A stretch of DNA of 64,000 nucleotides. Origin: Olsenella_K sp050953285 (GTDB taxonomy: Bacteria > Actinomycetota > Coriobacteriia > Coriobacteriales > Atopobiaceae). The stretch spans positions 620,001 through 684,000 of the forward strand of contig JBMNMK010000002.1 of NCBI GenBank assembly GCA_050953285.1. Direction: 5' to 3'. Positions 53,765-62,758 of this stretch are shown one piece after another; within the stretch, counting starts at the first letter, position 1; every line of letters starts with the position of its first letter. The translations under genes were made by a program, and so were the position numbers. The notes under the pieces are model-generated. The model was not told the origin of the DNA and did not search any database. It saw only the letters and a list, made by a program, of their open reading frames with translations.

Positions 53765-56266
53765 CTATTCTCGCCTAGATCCGCCAAAAAGCATGCGCAA
53801 TCCACGTCCAATTAGCTGCCAGGGAGATTCTTGCTGAACATCCGGCACCGTGCCGCTGTCTGCATCATGTGCAGCGGCATTGTGCACTGCTGTCTCGTGC
53901 TCAGCTTCGGGCGCCTTAGGCGCTTCCACCGTTGCCGCTGGCTTGTGTGCCAGCGCCTTTCTGACCGTCGCTGGGCGAGAAGTACTTGGGAGGTGCACGT
54001 CTGTCTCTTCCGCATCGGCGTAGGTGCCCAGGCGTGGCAGCGCCAGCAGCGAGTCGGTTACCTCATGAGAAAGCTTGGGCGTGATGGAGGACGCGGGCGT
54101 GAGAGTTCCCACGTTGCGACCCTTATGCGCCCTGAGATAGGCTAGCTGGAGCAGGGCATCCTGGCAGATGATATGCGGCTCGTCGTCTGCGGGCGTGAGC
54201 TTTTTCCAGGTGCCCTCGGGTGTGAGCTCACGTGCTTTTACGTTGTCCGCCAGCTGGAAATTCATGTATTGAATGACCAGTTCACGGCAGGTATCGTCCA
54301 GAAGGGGGTAGGCAATTTCCACGCGCCGCTCGGTGTTTCTGGTCATCATGTCGGCAGAGGAGAGGTAGATGGTGTCGGCGTTGATACCAAAGGCGTAGAC
54401 GCGGGCATGTTCCAAGAAGCGCCCCGCAATCTCTCGCACCACCAGGTTGTCGGTCTTGCCTTTCACACCAGCCTTGATGCAGCAGATGCCGCGCACAATC
54501 ATGATGACGCGGACGCCCGCCTCGCAGGCCTCGGAGATCTTGTCGATAACGTCTCTGTCCGTGAGCGAGTTCATCTTCATGAAGACCTGTGCCGGCTCGC
54601 CGTTTCTGGCGCGCTGAATTTCTCGGCTGAGTCCGCGCAGGACCAAGGGCTTGAGACCTACCGGTGCCACGCCCAAGTACTTATATGTTCCGCGCAGGTT
54701 GCCGATGGCCAAGTTTCTGGAAAAGGCGTTTCCGTCTTCTCCAATACCCTTATGTGCCGTGAGTAGCATGAAGTCAGAATAGAGTTTGGCTGTTTTCTCG
54801 TTAAAATTGCCGGTGCCCAAGCAGGTGATGCGTGAGATGGAGCCGCGGCTGTGGTAGGTGATCTGGCAGATCTTTGAGTGGACCTTAAAGCCCTCCTGAC
54901 CATAGATTACGGTGCAGCCGGCGTTCTCTAGACGCTCGGCCCAGGCAATGTTGTTGGCCTCATCAAAGCGTGCGCGCAGCTCCATCAAAACGGTGACGTC
55001 TTTGCCGTTTTCTACAGCGCTGATAAGACTCTCACACAGGCGCGATTGCTTTGCCACGCGGTAGAGCGTGATCTTGATGGAGATGCAGTCGTCGTCTGAT
55101 GCGGCCTCTTTGAGAAGTTCGTTTAGAGGATCCATGGACTCATAGGGATAGAAGAGCAGGACATCGTGGTCTTCTATCTGGGGACGCAAGGGCTCGCCGA
55201 GCTTTACCATAGGAGAGATCTGCGGCACAAAGGGCTCGTAGACAATCTTGTTGTGATAGGCATCAGGGATATGGCTCTCAAGTCCGTAGATGAAGCCCAG
55301 ATCCAGCGGGATAGAGACTCTAAACACGCGTGATTTGGTGAGCCCCAGCTCCTTTTGAATGAAGTTCTCCAGCTTTTTGTCCAGCTCACCTTTGATCTCA
55401 AGCCTGATAGGCTGCAGACGCTGACGCTTTTTGAGCACCTTCTTCATGTGAAGGCGATAGTCTTCCTCTTCCTCTACGCCCTCGCCATCTGGGTCAATAT
55501 CCGCATTTCTGGTCACGCGAATGACCGCCTGGGTAAGTGGCGCATAGGTGCCAAAGCACTCCGAGAGCTTGCTCTCTATAACGTCTTCTACCAGCGTATA
55601 TCTATATACCTTGTCCGTCTGAGGTAGCTCCACCACGCGTGGCAGTGAAGGCGGTACCTCAACAATGCCCAGCACCCCATGCTCTTCTGGACCATCGAGC
55701 GAGCATGCAACATATTGATAGCTGTTTCTTAAATTGGGGAAGGGATGGCGCGGGTCAATGATGAGAGGGGAGACAATAGGCGCCAGCATACGATTGAAAC
55801 ATTGATCTATTGCCAGCTGGTCAGCCTCAGTGTAGTGGGCACGATCAATGTAGGCAAGGCCACAGGTGGCAAGCTCGCGCGTCACTTCATTCCACGCCTT
55901 GGCCTGGCGGGCGAGAAGAGCTGGCAGTATTGAAAAGACGTTTTCCAGCTGCTCTGAGGGCGTCTGGTTTGACTTGTTGTCACGTGGCTGGTGCTTGAGC
56001 CTGGCTAGATCTGACAGACCACCCACACGGATCATGAACCACTCATCAAGATTGGAACCAAATATCTCGACGAACTTCAGGCGCTCAAACAGAGGGACCG
56101 TGGTATCAAGCGCCTCATCCAAGATGCGATTGTCGAAATGAAGCCAGCTCACCTCGCGGTTTTGCGTGTACGAAAAATCCCGCTTTGGCTTTTCTACCAG
56201 CTCTTCTTCCGGGGACTCTTGACCTTTTGCCGACGCGCCTTCTGTGCGATCACTCTCTTTTGCCAT
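53765..56266 (-). CDS. ppk: Polyphosphate kinase
   Basis: Makes polyphosphate from ATP. It is 833 residues. The N-terminal domain starts RDFSYTQNREVSWLHFDNRILDE; the catalytic half holds GFKVHSKICQITYHS, with the phosphorylated His of the family, and LGTGNFNEKTAKLYSDFML. Further conserved His and Arg residues lie near YLSSADMMTRNTERRVEIAY. A C-terminal tail of about 100 residues is Pro- and Ala-rich and has no partner in E. coli Ppk. ATG 56266 is the start. It is divergent from argF. Polyphosphate storage is the likely role. Confidence 0.96.
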   Translation of the reverse strand: MAKESDRTEGASAKGQESPEEELVEKPKRDFSYTQNREVSWLHFDNRILDEALDTTVPLFERLKFVEIFGSNLDEWFMIRVGGLSDLARLKHQPRDNKSNQTPSEQLENVFSILPALLARQAKAWNEVTRELATCGLAYIDRAHYTEADQLAIDQCFNRMLAPIVSPLIIDPRHPFPNLRNSYQYVACSLDGPEEHGVLGIVEVPPSLPRVVELPQTDKVYRYTLVEDVIESKLSECFGTYAPLTQAVIRVTRNADIDPDGEGVEEEEDYRLHMKKVLKKRQRLQPIRLEIKGELDKKLENFIQKELGLTKSRVFRVSIPLDLGFIYGLESHIPDAYHNKIVYEPFVPQISPMVKLGEPLRPQIEDHDVLLFYPYESMDPLNELLKEAASDDDCISIKITLYRVAKQSRLCESLISAVENGKDVTVLMELRARFDEANNIAWAERLENAGCTVIYGQEGFKVHSKICQITYHSRGSISRITCLGTGNFNEKTAKLYSDFMLLTAHKGIGEDGNAFSRNLAIGNLRGTYKYLGVAPVGLKPLVLRGLSREIQRARNGEPAQVFMKMNSLTDRDVIDKISEACEAGVRVIMIVRGICCIKAGVKGKTDNLVVREIAGRFLEHARVYAFGINADTIYLSSADMMTRNTERRVEIAYPLLDDTCRELVIQYMNFQLADNVKARELTPEGTWKKLTPADDEPHIICQDALLQLAYLRAHKGRNVGTLTPASSITPKLSHEVTDSLLALPRLGTYADAEETDVHLPSTSRPATVRKALAHKPAATVEAPKAPEAEHETAVHNAAAHDADSGTVPDVQQESPWQLIGRGLRMLFGGSRRE

Positions 56267-56464
56267 GAAGCCTCAATCCCTTTGATGCGTATACACAAGA
56301 TCGTGCGCCACGTGTGGCTTTAAGCGTTACATACGCCTTAAATATAGTGGTTTGCGCCGGCCAAATTCTTAGGTGAATGTAAGCTTTTACCAAATGGTAG
56401 GAGGAGGGTGGTGTGCTCATGCTCTTGTTAGAATGAACATCACCTCACGAAAGGAGACGCTCAT

Positions 56465-57475
56465 ATGGCACATGATCTGTCTGGTCGCAGCTTCTTGAAG
56501 CTCTTGGACTTCACGTCGGAGGACATCAATTATCTGCTGGATCTTTCGGCACACTTCAAGCAGCTAAAGAGAAAGCATCTGCCCCACCGCTATCTTGAGG
56601 GCAAAAATGTGGCCCTCATTTTTGAGAAGACCTCAACGCGCACGCGCAGCTCTTTTGAGGTTGCAGCGCATGACTTGGGCATGGGAGCCACCTACATAGG
56701 ACCAGGTTCTTCTCAGCTTGGTACCAAAGAATCCGTAGAGGATACGGCCAAGGTTATGGGCCGGATGTTTGACGGCATTGAGTATCGTGGCTTTGGTCAA
56801 GAGATTGTAGAAGAGCTGGCAGAACACGCCGGCGTGCCCGTGTGGAACGGACTTACCACAGAGTTTCATCCCACGCAGATGCTGGCAGATGTCTTGACGG
56901 CTCAAGAGGTATTTGGCAAAGACCTTGCCGGCAGAAAGCTCACCTTCTTTGGTGATGCCGGCAACAATGTGGGAAATTCTCTTATGGTGGTCTGCGCCAA
57001 GCTGGGCATTGATTTTTGCGCCTGTGGTCCCAAAGAGCAGATGCCAGATGCGGCATTGGTAGAGACGTGCAAAAAGATTGCAGCTGAGACGGGTTCTACC
57101 ATCACGCTGACAGAGGATCCAGAAGAGGGTGCGCGCGGTGCTTCTATCCTCTACACAGATATCTGGGTCTCAATGGGTGAGCCACAAGAGCTCTGGGCAG
57201 AGCGCATTCGTCTGCTTGAGCCGTACCGCGTGACGCAGACGCTCATGGACGCGGCCAATAAAGACGCCATCTTCCTCCACTGCCTGCCGAGCTTCCATGA
57301 CACCAAGACAGAGATTGGCGCACGCATTGCGCGCGAGTTTGGTGTTACAGAGATGGAAGTGTCAGACGAGGTCTTTAGGGGCGAGAAGAGCCACGTGTTC
57401 GACGAGGCGGAGAATCGCATGCATACCATCAAGGCGGTCATGTATGCCACGCTTAAGGAGTCGGAGCAAGGCTAG
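56465..57475 (+). CDS. argF: Ornithine carbamoyltransferase
   Basis: Combines ornithine with carbamoyl phosphate to make citrulline, or the reverse in arginine fermentation. It is 336 residues. STRTR (residues 57-61) binds carbamoyl phosphate, HPTQ lies in FHPTQMLADVLT, and FLHCLPSFHD is the ornithine site. No arc operon genes are adjacent, so biosynthetic (argF) versus catabolic (arcB) use cannot be decided. ATG 56465 follows GAAAGGAG. It stands alone between ppk and the ilv genes. Confidence 0.95.
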   Translation: MAHDLSGRSFLKLLDFTSEDINYLLDLSAHFKQLKRKHLPHRYLEGKNVALIFEKTSTRTRSSFEVAAHDLGMGATYIGPGSSQLGTKESVEDTAKVMGRMFDGIEYRGFGQEIVEELAEHAGVPVWNGLTTEFHPTQMLADVLTAQEVFGKDLAGRKLTFFGDAGNNVGNSLMVVCAKLGIDFCACGPKEQMPDAALVETCKKIAAETGSTITLTEDPEEGARGASILYTDIWVSMGEPQELWAERIRLLEPYRVTQTLMDAANKDAIFLHCLPSFHDTKTEIGARIAREFGVTEMEVSDEVFRGEKSHVFDEAENRMHTIKAVMYATLKESEQG

Positions 57476-57607
57476 ACCTGCAAGCGCGCTGTTTTTATCG
57501 CCCGGCGGCTTTGAGGTTTCCATGCGCATACGAACCTATTGCAAGTGTATTACCTGCCAGTTAATCGGCTTAGTATGAGTCAAATTTCTGGATGAAGGGA
57601 GGGGCTT

Positions 57608-59278
57608 GTGGAGTTATGCGGTGCAGACATTGTGATCCAGATCCTCATTGAGCAGGGGATCGATGTCGTGTTTGGCTATCCGGGCGGAACGGTCATAGAC
57701 ATCTATGATTCGCTCTATAAAAGCGCAGATAGGGTGAGGCATGTGCTTGTAGCCCATGAACAGGGCGCGGCTCATGCAGCAGATGGCTATGCGCGCGTAA
57801 CGGGCAAGCCCGGCGTGTGCATAGCCACGTCAGGTCCTGGGGCAACCAACCTGGTGACGGGCATTGCAACGTCTTTTTTGGATTCGACGCCGCTGGTTGC
57901 CATCACGGGAAACGTCTCCTGGTCGCAGATTGGCACGGATTCATTCCAGGAGATTGATATCACGGGCATCACGCTGCCAGTGACCAAGCACAACTACTTT
58001 ATAGGTGACGTGAAAGATATTGCCCCCACGCTGAGAGAAGCGTTCAGGCTGGCGCAATCTGGCAGGCCAGGGCCTGTGCTGGTAGATATTGCCAAGGATG
58101 CGCAGCGCGCTGTCTGTGAGTTTGAACCAGAAGCAGCGCCGCAAGAGCCTGATGTGAAGTCCGGCTATATGGGTCCTTACCTGCAGGAAGTTGCAGACTG
58201 CATCAATAAGTCCAGCCGTCCGTTTGTCTACTGCGGCGGAGGCGCCCTTGCTGCCGGTGCAGAGGCTGAGATTGAAGCCCTGGCAGATCTCATTGATGCC
58301 CCCATAGCCACGTCCTTGATGGGCATTACCTGCATCAGTTCCAAAAATCCGCGCCTTTTGGGCATGGAGGGTATGCACGGCAACTATGCGGCAACCAAGG
58401 CCATGGTCGCAGCCGATTGTATCCTGGCATTAGGCGTGCGCTTCAATGACCGCTCCACGGGTGACAGAGCCACGTTTGCCAAGGGTACGCGGATTATCCA
58501 CATAGATATCGATGAGTCGGAGCTCTCCAAGACCATCCAGGATACCTACGACCTCCACGGGGATCTCAAGCTCACGCTTGAAGCGCTCCTTCCACTTCTG
58601 CACAAACAGACGCACCCGGACTGGGATGCGCATATTGCAGATCTCAGAGCCCATGAAGCGTCCTTGAGAGACAGGCGAGAAGGTCTTGTGCCCCAAAACA
58701 TCATGGCCAGCTTGAACGCGCGTAAGGGCGATGCCATCGTGGTGACCGATGTTGGTCAGCACCAGATGTGGGCTGCTCAGGAGCTTGATTTTGATCGTCA
58801 GCGCAGCTTTGTCACCAACGGCGGCTTAGGTGCCATGGGCTTTGGCTTAGGCGCGGCACTCGGCGCGGCTCTTGCCAGTCATACCTACGTGATTCTGGTC
58901 ATTGGTGATGGCGGGCTCTCCATGTGCATAGGAGAGCTTGCAACGGCCGTGAGCAGCGGCGCCTCACTCTGCGTGCTGCTTCTCAACAACGGGGTTCTGG
59001 GTATGGTGCGCCAGCAGCAGCGCTTCATCTGTGATGGTCGCTATTCCAATACAGATCTCATTAACCACACGGATTTTGTGACGGTTGCACGTGGCTTTGG
59101 TGCCCATGCAGAGCGCGTGGCAAGCATAGAAGAGCTCGACCAAGCCCTCGCGGATGCCCGTAAGCGCGCAGGCGTGAGCCTCATTGAGTGTCCGTGTGAC
59201 AAAGATGAGCTGGTATTGCCCATGATGCTTCCGGGTTCCACCTTAGATGACCTCATCACAAAGGAGGACCTCTCATGA
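57608..59278 (+). CDS. ilvB: Acetolactate synthase large subunit
   Basis: A ThDP enzyme that joins two pyruvates, or pyruvate and 2-oxobutyrate, as the first common step of branched-chain amino acid synthesis. It is 556 residues. GYPGGTVIDIYD is N-terminal, the catalytic Glu is in AHEQGAAHAADGYAR, and the ThDP-Mg motif is GDGGLSMCIGELATAV to LLLNN. The start is GTG 57608, with GGGAGGGG upstream. The stop overlaps ilvN by four bases, so it pairs with that small subunit. It opens the ilv operon. Confidence 0.95.
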   Translation: MELCGADIVIQILIEQGIDVVFGYPGGTVIDIYDSLYKSADRVRHVLVAHEQGAAHAADGYARVTGKPGVCIATSGPGATNLVTGIATSFLDSTPLVAITGNVSWSQIGTDSFQEIDITGITLPVTKHNYFIGDVKDIAPTLREAFRLAQSGRPGPVLVDIAKDAQRAVCEFEPEAAPQEPDVKSGYMGPYLQEVADCINKSSRPFVYCGGGALAAGAEAEIEALADLIDAPIATSLMGITCISSKNPRLLGMEGMHGNYAATKAMVAADCILALGVRFNDRSTGDRATFAKGTRIIHIDIDESELSKTIQDTYDLHGDLKLTLEALLPLLHKQTHPDWDAHIADLRAHEASLRDRREGLVPQNIMASLNARKGDAIVVTDVGQHQMWAAQELDFDRQRSFVTNGGLGAMGFGLGAALGAALASHTYVILVIGDGGLSMCIGELATAVSSGASLCVLLLNNGVLGMVRQQQRFICDGRYSNTDLINHTDFVTVARGFGAHAERVASIEELDQALADARKRAGVSLIECPCDKDELVLPMMLPGSTLDDLITKEDLS

Positions 59279-59781
59279 GCAGATACACCCTGGCCATCCT
59301 GGTAAGAAACGAGTTCGGCGTGCTCAACCGCGTTACGAGCATGTTCAGACGCCGCATGTTCAACATCAGCTGCCTGACCGTGAGTGAAACGGAAACGCAG
59401 AAATTCTCGCGCATTACGGTGATATTTGATGGAGAAGATCAAGCAAAGCGCCAGCTGGTAAGCCAGCTGCACAAGCTGCCGGACATTGTGAGCGTGAAGG
59501 AGTTTGACCGGGAGCTGTCGGTCTCCAGCGAGCTGTTGCTCATCAAGATGGACTACGACGCCAAAGATCGGCGTGGCGTGCTTGATCTAGTCGATGCCTT
59601 TGACGCAAAGATTTTGGACTACACGCGCGACGCGGTCGTGATACAGGTCACCGGTGATAGCCCCAAGATCGACGCATTTATCGACCTCATGCGGGATTAT
59701 CGCATCCTTGAGATCTGCAGAACCGGCGTGGTCTCGCTTGAGCGCGGGCCTTCCGTTATGAGAAACGTTACCAAGTTGTAA
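59275..59781 (+). CDS. ilvN: Acetolactate synthase small (regulatory) subunit
   Basis: Binds the large subunit and gives it feedback inhibition by valine. It is 168 residues. The N-terminal ACT domain starts YTLAILVRNEFGVLNRVTS, with the second half NISCLTVSETETQKFSRITV; the C-terminal domain is the usual ALS small-subunit fold, including VVIQVTGDSPKIDAFIDLM. ATG 59275 overlaps the ilvB stop (ATGA). It is the only small subunit in this window, although two large subunits are present. Confidence 0.96.
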   Translation: MSRYTLAILVRNEFGVLNRVTSMFRRRMFNISCLTVSETETQKFSRITVIFDGEDQAKRQLVSQLHKLPDIVSVKEFDRELSVSSELLLIKMDYDAKDRRGVLDLVDAFDAKILDYTRDAVVIQVTGDSPKIDAFIDLMRDYRILEICRTGVVSLERGPSVMRNVTKL

Positions 59782-59858
59782 GCGCTTGGGTGCAGGGGTG
59801 CATACATTGCATAAGATTACCTAACCACTGATAAGGGGTTACAAGAGAGGAGATCAAG

Positions 59859-60878
59859 ATGGCGTTTAAGATGTACCACGAGCAAGACTGCGACATGAGC
59901 AAACTGGATGGAAAGCACGTAGCCATTATTGGTTACGGTTCCCAAGGCCACGCGCATGCGCTCAACCTCAAGGACTCGGGCGTTGAGGTCAAAGTTGGTC
60001 TCCGTGAGGGCTCCAAGTCTCAAGAGAAGGCCAAGGCACAAGGTGTTGAGGTTGTATCAAACGCAGAGGCTGCCAAGTGGGCAGACATCATCATGATCCT
60101 CATCAATGATGAGTATCAGGCAGCCATGTACAAGAAAGACATCGAGCCCAATCTGACTCCGGGAAAGACCATTGCATTTGCCCATGGTTTCAATATCCAC
60201 TATGGCTGCATTGAGGTTCGCCCTGACTGCAACGTGATCATGATTGCGCCGAAGGCACCCGGCCATACCGTGCGCTCAACTTACCTTGAGGGCAAGGGTA
60301 CGCCGTGTCTGGTCTGTGCTCACCAAGATGCCACGGGCGATGCCTTTGACCTGGCGTTGGCGTATGGTGCGGCTCTGGGCGGAGCACGTGCAGCGCTGCT
60401 TGAGACGGATTTCAAGACGGAGACCGAGACAGATCTGTTTGGCGAGCAAAACGTGCTGTGCGGCGGCGTTACTGACCTTATGGAAGCGGGCTTCAACACC
60501 TTGGTTGCGGCGGGCTATGACCCACGCAACGCCTACTTTGAGTGCATCCACGAGATGAAGCTGATTGTGGATCTCATTTATGAGAGTGGCTTTGCTGGCA
60601 TGCGCTCTTCCATCTCTAACACCGCCGAGTATGGTGACTACACCGCTGGTCCTCACGTAATCACCAAAGAGGCGCTCAAGGGCATGCAGTATAACCTGAA
60701 GCGCATCCAAAACGGTGAGTTTGCCAAGGAGTTCTTGCTGGATATGTCTGAGGAGAGCCATCAGGTTCACTTCAAGGCCATGCGTCGCCAGCAGGCAGAG
60801 ACCTTGATGGAGAAGACGGGCAAGGAGATCCGCGCACTCTATGCGTGGAACGATGAGGACAAGCTGCTCAACAACTAA
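59859..60878 (+). CDS. ilvC: Ketol-acid reductoisomerase
   Basis: Isomerises and reduces acetolactate with NADPH. It is 339 residues. The Rossmann loop is IIGYGSQGHAHALNLKDSG, the cofactor-choosing loop includes LREGSKSQEKAKAQG, and the C-terminal helical domain has VLCGGVTDLMEAGFNTLV and SDISNTAE-like residues (SSISNTAEYGDY), where the metal ligands lie. The start ATG follows GAGAGGAGA. It is about 77 bases after ilvN, and a hairpin follows it. It is the standard class I enzyme. Confidence 0.97.
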   Translation: MAFKMYHEQDCDMSKLDGKHVAIIGYGSQGHAHALNLKDSGVEVKVGLREGSKSQEKAKAQGVEVVSNAEAAKWADIIMILINDEYQAAMYKKDIEPNLTPGKTIAFAHGFNIHYGCIEVRPDCNVIMIAPKAPGHTVRSTYLEGKGTPCLVCAHQDATGDAFDLALAYGAALGGARAALLETDFKTETETDLFGEQNVLCGGVTDLMEAGFNTLVAAGYDPRNAYFECIHEMKLIVDLIYESGFAGMRSSISNTAEYGDYTAGPHVITKEALKGMQYNLKRIQNGEFAKEFLLDMSEESHQVHFKAMRRQQAETLMEKTGKEIRALYAWNDEDKLLNN

Positions 60879-60897
60879 GCTTGTCAGTAAGACCTCA

Positions 60898-60930
60898 CAA
60901 GACACCCACGGATGCACCCGGGGTGTCTTG
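60898..60930. terminator. Hairpin between ilvC and the second ilvB
   Basis: CAAGACACCC (60898-60907) pairs with GGGTGTCTTG (60921-60930). The flanks CCTCAC and GTGAGG can extend the stem. There is no T run, so it may be an mRNA processing or attenuation structure and not a full terminator. Confidence 0.55.
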
Positions 60931-61046
60931 TAGGTGAGGGGGCCCTTGGCGAGGCTGATGTGAATACGGAGAGGACCTCCTGACCTGCAAGACATGTGTG
61001 CGTTGGCGCGCGGCTTTGACGCACGTCTGCGTTGGGAGGGGGTCTT

Positions 61047-62750
61047 ATGGAACTGACTGGTGCACAGATTCTGCTTGAGTGCCTCAAAGAACAAGGTGTG
61101 GATACCGTCTTTGGATATCCAGGTGGAACCATTCTTGACGTATATGATGAGCTCTATAAAACCCCAGATATCAAGCATTATCTGGTGAGCCATGAGCAAG
61201 GTGCCGTACATGCGGCAGACGGCTATGCACGTTCCACGGGCAAGGTGGGTGTGTGCTTTGCCACCTCAGGTCCAGGGTGTACCAACCTGACCACAGGCCT
61301 GGCTACGGCGTACATGGATTCATCTCCTGTTGTTGCCTTTACCTGCAATGTCTCCAGCAAGCTCCTGGGTAAAGACTCTTTCCAAGAAGTGGACATAGTT
61401 GGCATCACCAAGCCCATTACAGAATGGAACCGCGTGGTGAGAGATGTGACGGAGCTCGCAGATGTGGTACGCCAAGCATTTCTCATTGCTCGGACGGGCA
61501 GGCCAGGCCCAGTGCTCATTGATATCACCAAAGATGTAACTCAGGCGCGCTGTGAATATGAGCCGGTACCACGAGAGCAGCACCGTATCTTTGAGTTTCC
61601 CAACCAGCTCTCCAAGCGTCTGATGGGCGGCATTGAGCCCAGAGAGCCTGAGATGGCAGCGGTGGATACTCTTGCGCGCATGATAGAGGAGTCAGAGCGC
61701 CCGATGCTCATTTGCGGTGGCGGCGTGGTTCGCGGCCGTGCTCACCGTGAGTTCAACGAATTTGCCAACCGCGTGGATGCTCCGGTTGCCATTACCGTTA
61801 TGGGCGGCGGAGGCTTTGTGGGAAATGACCCGCTCTCCACGGGCATGATTGGTATGCATGGCTCTCAGGCATCAAACATGGCAGTTGATAACTGTGACCT
61901 GCTCATTGCGGTAGGCTGCAGATTCTCTGACCGCGTGGCGCTGAAACCTTCCACCTTTGCGCAGCAGGCAAAGATTGTGCACGTGGACATTGACTCCACA
62001 GAGATCAATAAGAACGTGCACTGTGATCACTATGTTTTGGGAGATGCCAAGCGCGTGCTGGAGCTCTTAAATGAACGCCTAGAGCAGCAGCACCATCCCA
62101 TCTGGAAGGAGTTTGTGTTTTCGTTTCCTACAGAGACGCAGTATAGCGAGGGCGGGGATCACCTCACGCCTAAGCAGGTCAACGACACCATTGCGCGCAT
62201 GATGCCACAAGATACCATGGTTGCAACTGACGTGGGCCAGCATCAGATGTGGGCAATTCAGCACATGCACTATACCTACCCCGGGCAGCTCTTAACCTCA
62301 GGTGGCTTTGGTGCCATGGGCTTTGGCTTGGGAGCAGCCATTGGTGCGCAGGTGGGAAACCCTAACACGCGTGTCGTACACATCACGGGCGATGGATCGT
62401 TCAGGATGAACTGCATAGAGCTTGCCACCGTTGAGCACTATAAGCTTCCTATCATCTCGGTGGTCTTTGACAATACGGTTTTGGGCATGGTGCATCAATG
62501 GCAAACGCTCATATATGACCAGCATTACTCTGAGACAACGCTGGACAGAGGTCCTGACTGGGTGAAGCTTGCCGGCGCCTATGGGCTGCCCGGCTGGCGC
62601 GTGAGCACCGTAGAAGAGCTGGAGGGCGCTTTGGCAGAAGCACTTGAGACGGGAACGGGCGCGGTGATTGATTGCGTTCTTGATCCCGATGAAATGGTGC
62701 GCCCCATGGTTCCTTCAGGTCAGCACATCACCAATTTCCTTGCCATCTAA
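61047..62750 (+). CDS. Second acetolactate synthase large subunit
   Basis: A ThDP enzyme of 567 residues, with GYPGGTILDVYDELY, SHEQGAVHAADGYAR (catalytic Glu) and GDGSFRMNCIELATVEHYKL, ending in VVFDNTVLGMV. It is related to but distinct from ilvB at 57608. No second small subunit is adjacent, so it may share IlvN or act alone, for instance as a catabolic acetolactate synthase. ATG 61047 follows a strong GGGAGGGGG site; an upstream TTG at 61032 is in frame. It is followed by ilvA after eight bases. Confidence 0.93.
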   Translation: MELTGAQILLECLKEQGVDTVFGYPGGTILDVYDELYKTPDIKHYLVSHEQGAVHAADGYARSTGKVGVCFATSGPGCTNLTTGLATAYMDSSPVVAFTCNVSSKLLGKDSFQEVDIVGITKPITEWNRVVRDVTELADVVRQAFLIARTGRPGPVLIDITKDVTQARCEYEPVPREQHRIFEFPNQLSKRLMGGIEPREPEMAAVDTLARMIEESERPMLICGGGVVRGRAHREFNEFANRVDAPVAITVMGGGGFVGNDPLSTGMIGMHGSQASNMAVDNCDLLIAVGCRFSDRVALKPSTFAQQAKIVHVDIDSTEINKNVHCDHYVLGDAKRVLELLNERLEQQHHPIWKEFVFSFPTETQYSEGGDHLTPKQVNDTIARMMPQDTMVATDVGQHQMWAIQHMHYTYPGQLLTSGGFGAMGFGLGAAIGAQVGNPNTRVVHITGDGSFRMNCIELATVEHYKLPIISVVFDNTVLGMVHQWQTLIYDQHYSETTLDRGPDWVKLAGAYGLPGWRVSTVEELEGALAEALETGTGAVIDCVLDPDEMVRPMVPSGQHITNFLAI

Positions 62751-62758
62751 GGGGGATT